A stretch of 64,000 nucleotides of DNA from Trichuris trichiura. Its lineage: Eukaryota > Nematoda > Enoplea > Trichinellida > Trichuridae. The DNA is taken from positions 310,001 through 374,000 of the forward strand of contig JBAJFE010000034.1 in assembly GCA_037903355.1 (NCBI GenBank), given 5' to 3'. The position numbers were made by a program, and so were the translations under genes. Shown piece after piece: positions 33,928-45,900 of the stretch (positions are counted from its first letter, which is position 1; every line of letters begins with the position of its first letter). A model generated the notes under the pieces. It was not told the DNA's origin and did not search any database. It saw only the letters and a list, made by a program, of their open reading frames with translations.

Positions 33928-34518
33928 GCTGCTCCTCTAACTGCTTCATGTTGATGTACAGGCAGCACGTCTTGTCTCCGGCGATGATCTGGCTGATGAA
34001 CAGGAAACGTTGTTTATGCTTTCCGTTTTTCCCAGGTTGTCTGTGTTTCAGCTGATACAATAGCCGTGACCCTTCCTTTACATGAAAACGTTTTAAAATG
34101 TCTGAATTCCAGAGATTTAGCTAAGGATTGATTAACGCTAATTGCGCCAGGGACGTGGGATCGAAATCCCATGCGTTCTAGTTTTCTGAGATTCACTTTT
34201 AGGCGGTACCGTGCGAGTTCATTTTTCCGAATGATTCCTTTTACTTCTAATGCTTCATATGTTTCCGCTACGAAGGCGACACTGTCCGAGTGGACCACCG
34301 CTTGCGGTTAAAGCGTTGGTGTATCTTTGGCGACTATCTGTGATGTCTTCGTTTATTTTCAAGGCAGTCACATACGTAAAAGCAGAGAAGTAAACTAAAG
34401 AGTACAACAGGTCATTCACGCAGTACTCCCGATGCGCAGGATGGTTTGTCTGATATTACACTGGCCATCACAATGATGAAGACTGATGGGACTAAAACCT
34501 AAACCGTTATTATAATGA
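33928..34518. other. Unassigned
   Basis: No gene was found. The short palindrome GGGATCGAAATCCC near 34157 resembles a tRNA T-arm by chance. Confidence 0.35.
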
Positions 34519-34529
34519 AGTTCTAATGT

Positions 34530-34647
34530 TGAAAATATCTTTATTACGGATTCTCTCCCGTTGAGAAGTAAAATAAAAAGTTTTCTTCCTTCCGAAGCTT
34601 TCGGGTCTGCCGCGACCCGTCTTCAGCGGTCCAATGAAGTTTGTGGT
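34530..34647 (-). mobile_element. 118-bp hammerhead element
   Basis: It is flanked by the 11-bp direct repeat AGTTCTAATGT (34519-34529 and 34648-34658). It contains a well-paired hammerhead-like core and ends in ATTTTCAAC on the minus strand, matching the common tail type. It is probably a 5'-truncated member of the same class as the 340-bp element, since the core-flanking GAAAGCTTCG is shared. Confidence 0.8.
34591..34630 (-). ncRNA. Hammerhead-ribozyme-like core
   Basis: On the minus strand: CTGAAGA, stem II GGGTC / GACCC, GAAA, GCTT, with stem I CCG / CGG. AGCT is self-complementary, as expected if stem III forms between two copies. Confidence 0.7.
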
Positions 34648-34658
34648 AGTTCTAATGT

Positions 34659-35630
34659 ATCCATATGACTACTTTCCTACAACTCATTACAAAGGATTCT
34701 ATTTTTAAACCAAGAAAAGATTAGGATAGCGTTGCGTACACTAATCTGATTAATAGAACTGGTTATGGCATACAAAGGTCCTAACCCTGGGACACGTCGA
34801 CCTTGACAGGACACAGTTCTTCCGCGTTCAAAAACACTGATGACAAAATAAGTTCATTCAGAATACTTTGAACATTGAGTCACGTACGGACGACCTGTGC
34901 TCTTGTTCCTATTGGTAACTGCTCATCAATCAGTTAGTTGAGCATTTGTTCTTTAATTAAATACACAGATTGCTATCAATGGGAGAGAAGTGTTTCATAC
35001 GAGCAATGACATTTGCAACAGATGGATAACTGCTGGAACGAGGTGGCCAAAACTAGAACTTGAATCAAGATACACCCAATTTTATTCAGGATTTTTGCCT
35101 CTGAGGATCGTGCGAACACGTACACGCTGCACATTGACAGGATACAAACAGGTGATTCACCATCTGGACATCTACAAATGCAAAGTGGAAAGGTTTTCTT
35201 TTATTCTCTTGTTCTCAAGCAAGTGGTCCTAGACTGAGGGGCGCCAAAAGCACCACCTATTCTCAACAAAAAACGAGGAGTATCACGTAGTTCAGCTCAA
35301 AAAAACAACTTCCGTTAACGGAATTTCGAACGGTTTCACTGGCCGTAGTGGCTTCAGCTTCAGCGCTGAAAAAAACATATGCGTAGGGATTAACCCATAC
35401 GCGAAGATTTCGATTTTAATAAATAATACCTCTTCAGCGGCAAGTTTAAATTGAAGGCAAGTAACCAACCAGAAGCACTGTTGACACTAAGCTTGCCAAC
35501 TTGCGAATGCTCGAAGAGAAATGAACCCGCTACAAATGCTCTGCGTCTTTGAACTATCGCAAAGCAATCGAAACGGGTACGTTCACCAACGAAACTTTTG
35601 GTCATTGCAGAAGGTCGAATGGTCAACGAG
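34659..35630. other. Unassigned
   Basis: No supported gene or element was found. Confidence 0.35.
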
Positions 35631-35709
35631 GGATGCACCCGTATTTAACTCTCGTGTCTATGAAATGATCATTTCAAATCTGCACAAGACGTGAAATACG
35701 GGTACATCC
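35631..35709. repeat. Hairpin repeat A (79 bp)
   Basis: The ends GGATGCACCCGTATTT and AAATACGGGTACATCC are inverted repeats. The centre holds the perfect 16-bp palindrome TGAAATGATCATTTCA. It shares the ACCCGTATTT arm with repeats B and C. Confidence 0.65.
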
Positions 35710-36422
35710 AGCGATGACGAACCTTGAACTAACCGGCATGACTGCCGTTCATTTAATCATGGCGTCCTTGAACGACTATCATTGTTATCAGACAATGCGC
35801 AATGCGATGGCGCTGACTAACCAAATGGCTCATCTGAAAAATGAGCAATAAAAAATAGATCACGTCTAATTTAAAATTACCACATGGAAATGAATCATCA
35901 ACTTACTCCTGTCAGACTGCGAAGCCACCAATGAAAGTCATAACTGACTTGTTATCTACTCATCTGCGTCAAGCATAAATTACGTTCTTTGATAGACGGC
36001 AGCTGCGTACTATTCACGGACACTAAATGTCAACTATGCATGGAGCCTCGTAGCCAAGCAGCTTGCGCATCAACCATTCTGGAGAGAAAGTTTGAAAAAT
36101 GGCACCAACACACATGGTTGCTAAAGAGAAGCAGCAATCAAAACCATTTAGATGCCTGCCAATGAGCCCTTCATAGAAGCACTTAATTTGACTTTTAACC
36201 ACCGATGCCAACTGCATGGAAGAGAGGAACACTGCTCGCAAAGCAAACAAATCGCATCTTCTGACTTTGGTCAACGCTGCGCCGTAAATCAATTTACGGC
36301 GACGGAACGCACAAATTTGCTAACCACGCTGCCGACTGTACGTCAAAATAGCTCACATGACTTTCACCAACAATGAACTTTTCGTAGCCAGTTTACCACC
36401 TTAGGGAGACGGCAAGCCAACA

Positions 36423-36504
36423 GGAGACGTTCCCGTAAGAAATATGCTGTGAAAACGGCTAAACGCACTTGTGCACACAGCATATTAAATACGGGTACGA
36501 CTCC
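36423..36504. repeat. Hairpin repeat B (82 bp)
   Basis: The left arm GGAGACGTTCCCGTAAG pairs with the right arm ending AATACGGGTACGACTCC, and ATATGCTGTG pairs with CACAGCATAT. The loop is about 25 nt. Confidence 0.65.
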
Positions 36505-36744
36505 AGTCGACATCAGCGGCGGTACGAAAACTGCATATTGAAACATGCAGCTAAACAAAAGTTCTGCCGAGACGGTGCTTCCAATTCTGAAAGGCCTATA
36601 TTACGGGAAACTCACCGAGAAACGTGAAGGCTCTTCCCTGAAACATCAAAAAGACTGCGTGGCTGATTGTCATGCCGCTTGACTGAACCACTCCAAGGCC
36701 ACGAAAAAGCCACGTTGGCATCGACAGAAGAGATAAACCTACGA

Positions 36745-36826
36745 GAGACGTACCCGTATTAAATACGCTGCGGATGTGTGCGTTTGCCCAAATTACGCAA
36801 AGCGAATAAAATACGGGTACGACTCT
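36745..36826. repeat. Hairpin repeat C (82 bp)
   Basis: The left arm GACGTACCCGTATTAAATA pairs with the right arm ATAAAATACGGGTACGACTC. It has the same length and arm sequence as repeat B but an unrelated loop. Confidence 0.65.
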
Positions 36827-37905
36827 GGCAGGTAGAGACGATTTAGGGCAAATCCAAAGCGTCACAAATTGCAAAGCTCGAAGCCTTTTCGTCAAAGATA
36901 GACTCTTCTGTACATACCGTAAACCACTGCCTGCAAATCAACACTGGGGGACGCAAGAGGTCAAAGCACATTTGTTCCATAAATTCTGACATCGGAGAGT
37001 ACAGACGGAAGCAGAAGCAAACGGTACGCCTGGACAGTGTCGTTCCTGATCTCCGATTCGAGCCTAGCATTTATCTAGACCAACAGGTAGTGTCGACCAG
37101 GCGTAGATCATTCTTCCAACAGACAGGATAAGCTGCACGCTGTACTGGGCGAATGCCTTTGCCGAAAAAATAGACAATTTGGCACCACGGCTGACGGCGT
37201 GCCTGCTTTTAGCGTATGAGTAATTAGCGTAATGTTGGAAACCAAGTGCAACAGCAACTATTCAAAGCGCATTTACATTGCGTCCCAGTTGGTGCTTTCT
37301 CGAAACCGTGAGCATCCTACAACAAAACGAATGACAGTAAACCTGACACCTGCACACACATTACAGTATCCAAATGGTAGGAAAAATAGCAAAAAGATAA
37401 TTTTGCGGGTAGCTCGCGAGTTCGTTCTGTCCACTTTAAATGCCTACGCTTTGTTTTAGCCATATTAAAAGCAAAAGCGAAGTTCAGTTACAAAAAGTTG
37501 CACTTGATGGGACCGGAACTGCTCGCCAATTGGAAGCGTAAGAAAACTAAGATTGATGAGTAGTTTACGCTCACACCAGCAGACTGAGCAATCCGACGCG
37601 CAGGTGATCACGGCAGAGTACAGTTGTGGTATGCGTACGTCACTTATGCGCGTTTGTCGATTTCACTACGCACCACGTAGAGCTGACTAAGTGATGACCT
37701 CACAAAATAAAAAACTAGCTTTCGGGTATTACAATGAGGTCAAATGCGCAGGTACAACGCTCCTGGGAGTTTACCAATTCTTATGAGTCATACGCTCGTA
37801 GCAAATCTAGGAGACACAATGTTTAGTAAGGTAATCTTACTGTTGCTTACAAGTAGGGCTTCTTAACAGGTGGGTCGGTGGTACACTTCGATGGGAACCC
37901 GTATC
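36827..37905. other. Unassigned; one possible exon
   Basis: 36847-37088 (+) is open in one frame between an AG and a GT. The acceptor lacks a pyrimidine tract and the protein is unknown, so I do not call it. Confidence 0.3.
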
Positions 37906-37913
37906 ATATAAAC

Positions 37914-38140
37914 CATAGTTTCTCAAACTTTTTTGCCCCACGGCTCCCCTAGGCCTTGTCGGGGCCCACCAGGGCCCCCCTAGGCCTTGTCAGAGCTCCC
38001 CTAATCCTTGTAAGGGCCCACCGTTTATTGGGACAATGTCCTGCCGCATTATCCTCCAGGACCCCCTCCAGGGCCCCCTGGCTTCCAGGGCTCCCCTAAA
38101 ATCTCCCAGGGCCCCCCAGGGCCCACGTTGAGAAACACTG
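37914..38140. mobile_element. hAT-type MITE, copy 2 (227 bp)
   Basis: A perfect 8-bp duplication, ATATAAAC (37906-37913 and 38141-38148), fixes its ends exactly. TIRs are CATAGTTTCTCAA and CAGTGTTTCTCAA. It has the same GC-rich interior as the copy at 5844. Confidence 0.92.
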
Positions 38141-38148
38141 ATATAAAC

Positions 38149-41100
38149 TTTGCTAAACATAGCTGATCGCAAAGCTTCTGAAGCAAGGGTACACGTCCGA
38201 TCGGGTTTATAAATGACATTCATCACTTTACCTCTATGAGGAAGTTCAGTAATGTGTAGCAGACTTACGAGCACCTGTTGGCTTTAATCCAACTAATAGT
38301 TCAAGTCAAAAATTACAGAAGAGAAACTAACAAACCTTACATGGATCAAAGCAAACGCTTTCGGCGATCGGTCAACCAATCGAGCGAGACAAAGCGACAG
38401 CACGAATCGGACGATAGACGAAGTGGCAACGGGTTGACACATCATCAACTGCCAAAAACATGTGTCCAGAAAATTCTAAGATTTGATAATTATCCACATG
38501 TAGCATAAATACAGTATTTTTAACGAACTATTAAGTTAGCTCAAAATAAATGACGATCTCCTTGCCATTGTCCAAAAGTAGAAATTATTCGATTTCTTTT
38601 TTATTATACTACAATCTTAAAGACAACTACATAAACGTATTACAGCGAGCTGTAAACTCTAAGCTTAAATTGTTACCTTTAGCCAATTACGGTAATTTTC
38701 TCCCCTAACAGCGACTACATGTTTTTTCCTTTTTGAGGGTAGTTTACTCGTCCATTGTTAGTGTACTCTAGCTGGGGCTTTTTGTATACTGACCAGTTTT
38801 GCATATTTTGAAACAGTAACGCTTTCAATTCTCGACGCTGAAAAATTCAACAAAAGAAAATCGAACAAACCGTAGCTTTTGCCGCTGCCTTACCCATTAC
38901 CTCGCGCAAAAAGTTTACTGCAGACAAGAAACGTACTTACCGCGCAGCACATTTACAGGTAGGCAAATATTTCAAAAGCTGCGAAATGAACTATTTGCAG
39001 TTCAGATTAAGTATACAAACTCTTGTTGGAACGTTTGTATACACTATTAGATGACAAAGCGTTCACCCGCCAGTTGACCTTCCAGTTTCAAATTAAAGTT
39101 AAGATCGCTTTCATGATGCCAATGCAATAGAGTTCAAATTCTGATTGTTCAACTATTGCTCTTTCTCATTCATCTTTTGGGCAGCATTACTCCACGTTAT
39201 TACTGTTCACTCTGTCAGAGCTGGTTAGGCTGAAAGATAGCGGGGAAATCATCCTATAGGAAGTAAAGCGTTTTCCATAGAAATTCATACCCGCTGATGT
39301 AGTCATCTACGAAAGATGAGCGACATTGCCTGCTAGGATGGAGGTACACCGCCACCTCAGGGTTTGAAATTTTCCACCCAAACTCTTTAAAATGCCGAAA
39401 ATAGTTTATCTGGAACTCTGAATGCTCCAAAGTCCGTAAGCCTTTTGACCTCTGACATGAATTCATTGAAAGAAATTCCTGCATGCGACCTTACGCGATG
39501 AATTTCGTCAAAAAGGCATTAAAGGTCATTGTTGTTGAGCTGGATTACTCTAGGGTAATAATAATTCAACATTGTTAGGTTCTTAAAATGTTGCACAAAT
39601 TCTCCTCATGTTAAGGAATGCAACTGCATTTTACGCTTACACTCGGGTCCCATCATCAACATATGCCAATTTTGTACACGTGAATATCCTGAAGTCCTGA
39701 TTCGATCGAGAGCGTAGTGTACATGGGATCTTCAATCTGTATATTATTTGGCGAACAGAATTTAAAACAAGCAAATTAAAGGTTACTCTGCAACGCGCGA
39801 GGAAAGTAGCGCCCACTGGCAGACCAGATAGAAAACATTACATTTTCTTATTCCTTAGAAAACAATCGGTCGCCGCCGTTTTGAAAACGTCACGATCTAC
39901 CTGAATTGTTCTCGGTTCGACAGTCGTAACGTGTCGATTCAATAATGACTATCCTGGAATATCTGAGTCGGTTGGCTATCTGAATTAAGGATTAGAATAA
40001 GAAGGACAAGGCTTTTTAATTAAAGGTTTGGCATTTAAGCTGAATGATAAATCTCTTAATCAGGACAAGGTACCCGTAATAAAACGAACCGAATAAAGCT
40101 ACCCAGCTGATTGCAAACAGACAAGGTCTGTGCTTCAAAATGGCGAACTGTTTCTACGACCTACCAGAGCAATCGTACCATCGCCACACTACGGCAGTCA
40201 ACCACCCCGTTCTCAAAAAATACGCATACATTTACAAGGATTAAAATTCGGCCGAAAAATACTGGCGAAAGAATGAATTCTGTAGTTTTCACGAAAAAGA
40301 GTGAATGTTTATCTGCGATGATGTTTTGTAGGTGAAATATCTATATTCGCTCTTTATGAGAAAAGTTATCCCTTTAAAAAACGAATTCTCTTTGAAGGGT
40401 ACTTCTTTTCATCGTCACAAACTCACCCGGATTACATAGGCATTCCGCTAAACTGCTGTTACGCTTTCCTCCTACCTTAATAATATGAAACTGAATGGTA
40501 TTTTATGCATGAATAATGCCACTATCTGACTAGTTTAAACCGACTTTGCATTCCATTCCGAACTGTTGTAAATTATTTATCAATCCAAGCGTAAATGCAA
40601 CCTTCACGTTAGCCTCTTAGCAAATCCTCTGGAAATCGCAATAAAATGTATTTCAGGTGCATCGGAGTGCGTGTACTTGCGGACTACATAATTTGCGTAT
40701 AACGAATGTTCAAAAATGTCTTCTTAGCCAATAAGTTGCCGTTCAAGGCATATTAATTTACAAAGCTTTGGAAACATCTCGACTATTTTCTCATACTGAC
40801 TTACGGAGGAGAGATAGAACTGCACGTTTTAAAGCTCACCGCCACCCTTTGCCCTTTTAAATTTTAGTAAAATGCTTCATGCTTAATTCTTTTGACATCC
40901 CTTACAGCTTAATAAGTAACAAGCTATTCATTAGCAGGGTTTGAAACGTGCAATTCGCGATGACACAATGCGATCGTATAATTCCCACGGGTAAATCCAA
41001 GTATATTGCAACAGGGTTAATCAATCAAAAGGAGCGGCAACACGACAACCTTACCAAAATCATTCCATCTAAAGGAATGCAGTCACATTGCTGTGCTTGA

Positions 41101-42900
41101 GAGTTTCATTTACTGTACTTAGCAAACCTGCAAATCTAACATAGAAATTTACCAGCTAAACTAGTTCAGCTTGTCTAAGGGTGTTTGACTTTGTAGCTGA
41201 AAATTACAGTACGAAATCCATTATCCAAAGTACTCCGGACTGGAGGGGTTCCGGTTTTTAGAATACACGCCTACGCATTTCAAAATGCAGTGGACATCCT
41301 GGGTATGGGGCTCTCAGGTGCAAAGATTACTTTCATTTAAATGTTCATATTAATACTACATACCTTACGTAGTACTGGAACAATTTAGCATCCTGAATGG
41401 AAAATTTCGTACTAATTGATAGCCAGTACGTTGACATATGCTTTCAAAAGGGTAATACTCATCAGATGGAGGTTGTAAAGCTTAAAAAGTTCACCAGACC
41501 GAGGAGTCACAGAAACTTCACCGTTTTAGGTGTTTATCACGATGCGATTGTGCCCTGATGCTTTGGGTTGTATCATTGAGTAGGATGATTTCCACTCTGT
41601 CGGAACTTAATTGCGTTCCAGCACCAGTTTACGGCCTTCAAAACTTAGAAGCGCCAACAGGCTGATACATTGAACTTTGCTTCACGCGTTCAAGTCTCAC
41701 CGCTGCACAACAGAAGGTATGCATAACATTAATGTACTGTACTGCATTATTGCACCGTCGGTAAATCAACTGCAACTTATTGGTTCAACAGGTTCGCCAG
41801 TGGAGATAATAACTTGGAAGGCGCTCCTCGACAACGTGACTATCAGACCTCAAAAACTACGCTCTGAAAGTGCTAGTGAAATCGGATTCGAGTTAGAGAA
41901 CGCAGCGGAATTAGAGATATATCAAGAAATGATATCTAAGCACCTGCAGGATACTGGCAAAGGCAAAAATTTAACGCGTATGTCCCTCAGCAATATTAGT
42001 GATGATATATCCAACGCGAAAGCTTTAGGATACAACACGCGGGCATAAAACGTTCTCACTTTCACTGTCCTTCTGCGGTTTCTGACATACGGTTTCTATG
42101 CTCTACAACTTCAGCATAAATAGCGCAAGCTCCTCCGTCCACATAAGCTGGTTGCAATAAATAAACAAGTTTGACTAACTGCAACATACCGAATCTTTTA
42201 ATCCGTTCATTAGAGCAAATTTGTCAAATAAAAACACTTACCCATAATCAACGATCTCATTGTCACTAACGGGCGCTTGGAGGACGTTGCGAAACTTTGC
42301 TTAAGAAAGGCAGTCTATGCGCCACTACCTTATTGCCTATGGTTAAAAGTTTCTTAATACGAGGTAAAGTTACATGCGGTTACAAACACGACGGAACTTT
42401 CATTTCTGAAACTGTTAACTCGCTTTGAAGAAGGAACGTAGGGGAAATCCTGCGATGGGTGAGTTCAAGAGGAATAGTTATATCGCCATATTTGTCGCAG
42501 TACCCCTATCACTAGATAATAGACATAAGCGGTCTCGCATAGAAACAAGCGCCTTGCGTTTGTCATGCCAGTGATCAGAAACGAATATTTAAAGCGTGGT
42601 CACCATTTGCTTCATTATCCGCCGGCCATTTAAACTTGCATATAGAAATTACGTCTAAACAGAATAGAGCGTTGAAGTTGCTTACAAACACGTTTCTCGT
42701 TTCTCTTCACCGTTTAAGAGACTGAGTACGACTGAACTTTGAAAAACACACTACGGGGGAGACAAATGCAAACAATGCGATTCAATAAACCCCACTGAAT
42801 GTGGCATCTAAAAGAGACGTTAAAATTAAGGTAGCGTATTTGTTCTTCGCAATCAGTATCAACAACCATGCAAGCACGAAAGTAGTATTAGCCAGTCAGT
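38149..42900. other. Unassigned; scattered exon-like stretches
   Basis: Exon-like pieces with splice signals occur at 38943-38980 (-), 39278-39400 (-) and 41792-42048 (+), but they do not assemble into a recognisable protein. No transposon termini were seen. Confidence 0.3.
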
Positions 42901-45900
42901 TCAATAGTAAACAGCTCCTTCCGACTTCGCTAACCCGTTGGACGGTCCCTCGTTACGCTCCGGCAAACGAATAGGTTCGGCGGCTGAGGAAAAGGAGTTG
43001 CCTTTGTCCCGTACTGAAACACCTTTTCCAAATTTCCAGTACTCCCTCAATTTGGGCAACCATATTCGGCCATAATAAAATGCCATTGCAACCAGCACTG
43101 GAACAGGGGTGAACAGTGCAACTATGACTGGCATTACGGATGCAATGTCGGAATCTGGTTTAGGAAAAGAAAGCTAAAACAATGCAATTAATAGTCAACT
43201 GAACAGCGATTTTATTAACAGCATCAGAATTGGTTTACCTGAAGCATAACTATGGCTATTCCCGTGTTCTGTATTCCTGTCTCGAGTGATATGGCGACTA
43301 CGTTTGCACGCGGTTGCCTAAGAAGCATAGCCAACGCCATTCCGCCAGCAAAGCCCAGCCATGGGACACACAGTCCGGCCAACAAAGCTCTCAAAGTCAT
43401 CACTTTAAACATGTACAAATTGCTGTAGACACCGAAGGTACAGATGAAAACAATAACGAAGAAAAAGAAGGGACGAAGGATCTGAAATAAGAAAAACAAC
43501 TGGAAGCTGAGTATAAACACCTTTACTCCTGAAGACTCGACGATAAACTGTGCGCAAGAAAATTAGCGGCCATTCCTTAGGCAAAGCATCGCGTGCATAC
43601 ATTTCCTAGCCACTTTCTATTTTTCAAACTAGGTTTATGGTCTTCTACGGCTTTTCCCGTTTATCTGTTGTGCTTGTATCTGTAAATTAGACGAAACAAC
43701 TGATCTACCAACGGATGGATGAGCCGTTATTAAGAAAATGTACAGATGTCAATACACTCAACTTTTAATGTTCAGAGCTTTCAGAACGCTCTAGTTCCGT
43801 CGTCAGTGAGGTGGTGGAGATACAAGCACAACAGATAAACGGGAAAAGCCGTAGAAGACCATAAACCATGAAATCTCATCCCGTTACGAAGCACCCAGTG
43901 TTCAATTTTCAAACTAGATTAATTATTAGACTGGCATAACCATTATCCACGTGTTTAACTTTTGAAACGAACTAAACCATTGCGGCTCTTCACCTAGACT
44001 AGATCTTCAAAGGCAGTTAACGGTTTTCTATAAAGCAGGGGTGGGGAACGTCCGGCCCGCGAGGCCCTTCCATCCGGCCCGCGAGACCATTTTCCGCCCA
44101 CGCGTTGGGGCAACCACGCACGGATGCGAGATTCAGTGAAATGTGATTGTGGGAAGTTATTTTTCATAATGCGATAAACGTATTGTATGTGAATCCTAGT
44201 AATAACATAAATCTTGCGTAACAAGCAGGGAGCGTCAGGCTGGCTCGGAAGACTGCGTTGCTGACAGCTCTCTGTCGACAAACCGACGTTGTCAGTCTTC
44301 GGTGACCAACAGTAGGCGGCACTATAGTGCGCCTGCGCGCGTCAGTAGCGTGGGCAATTGCGTCGTTCAAGATAACGACTGTCCAGCTTGCTAGAGCACT
44401 TCTGCTTTTTTTGCTCCCAGTAGTCACTGGCATCGTTCTCGCCTTCTCTTGCTATCGGTCTCATCGGTTTCTGTCGGCTGCCTGTCCTTTACGTCTTCGA
44501 AGTACAAAAAGGTTATTTCCTTTTCTGTAGTTGTGATTATGTTCTTGACAATTGGGTTGCAGGATAGTCCCAAAGGTCTGCCTTTTGCTCTGAGTTGCCC
44601 ATAAAGTTATACTGAAACCTGAAGTTTCGTGCAGCTTATCGCAAGCTAGTGTTCGCGCTCACCGAACGCTACAAATGGCCAGTTCAAAGAAAAGAAAAGT
44701 TGATACGGAGTGTCGAATTTTCCAAAAGACATGGACGAATGACTATTTTTTCGTGGAGCTTAAGGGCAAGCCCGTTTGCCTTGTTTGTGGCGACTCAGTA
44801 GCTGTTATGAAAAAAGCTAATCTGGAACGGCATTGCAGCACGAAACATGGAAAATTGGTGGAATTGAAAGGCCAAGAGCGTCTGGATAGAATCAGGGCGC
44901 TTCAACGGAATTTGGAGTCGCAACAAGCCGCTTTCACCAGGCCACACTGCGACGCGTACAGCGTTCTTCAAACGAGTTACGTAGTGAGCGAAATGATCGC
45001 AAAGAAGTTGAAGCCCCATGCAGATGGTGAATTTGTGAAAGAGTGCATGGTGGCTGCTGCGAAGATACTAGCACCAGCCAGTGAAAAACTTTTCGAAAGT
45101 GTTATCTCGAAGAAGTGTTTCAGACCAGATCACTGACTTAGCAGACGACATTGAAAAAACGTTGAAGCGTACTGCAGGTAACTTTGAATTTTTTTCCCTG
45201 GCTTGTGACCAGACTACAGACATAACAATACCGCTCAACTGGCCACTTTCCTTCGCGGAATAACTGCAGAGTTTGAGACTAGAACTGTTATCCCTGGAAG
45301 CCATGCATAGCACTACAAGGGGTGAGGACATATTTGAGAAACTGGTTTTATCAATGGAACGATTCGGGTTAAAGTATGAAAAATTAGGTGGTCTGACTAC
45401 GGACGGCGCTCCAGCTATGGTTGGCTTCCAAAAAAGCCTAGTTGCATTTGTTAAAAAGGAAATGAGTAATCTCGGCCTTGATCCGAACGATTTGATAGTA
45501 TGCCATTGTATCATACATCAACAGAGTCTCTGCGCACGGTAGCTGCGTTTCAACAATGTGATGTCAGTAGTCGTGTCGTGCGTAAACTGTATCAAGAGCA
45601 AAGGGCTGAATAACCGCCTGTTTAAAGATTTTTTGAATGAACTTTCCTCCGAATATGGTGATCTCGTTTATCATTGTGAAGTTCGCTGGCTGAGTCGCGG
45701 GAATATGCTAACGAGGTTTTACCAACTGCGCGATGAAGTTAAGCAGTTCATGGAGGCCAAAAGCAAACCTGTCAGAGAACTAAGTGACAGAAAGTGGCTT
45801 TGTGACCTGGCTTTCATGGTAGACATTGTCAAGTACCTGTCGGAACTGAATATCAAGCTGCAGGGTCCGAACCAGCTTCTCAGCTCACTCGTATCAAACT

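Noticed and set aside
34110..34190. tRNA-like T-arm (GGGATCGAAATCCC)
   Set aside because: No anticodon arm, D-arm or acceptor stem could be built around it.
36847..37088. Open stretch between AG and GT on + strand
   Set aside because: A weak acceptor, overlap with a minus open frame of equal quality, and no recognised homology.
39254..39484. Minus frame containing FKEFGWK, resembling part of a TGF-beta ligand
   Set aside because: The cysteine-knot pattern that must follow is absent.
41674..42048. Exon-like frame with TLNFASRV, reminiscent of the end of a kinesin-14 motor domain
   Set aside because: No upstream kinesin exons (P-loop, switch motifs) were found on this strand in the preceding kilobases, and the alternative open frame across the same bases is longer. 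The short match may be chance.
42083..42334. Two minus-strand exon-like pieces with splice sites near the end of the SLC10 gene
   Set aside because: Several phase combinations hit stops, and the remaining one gives no recognisable protein.
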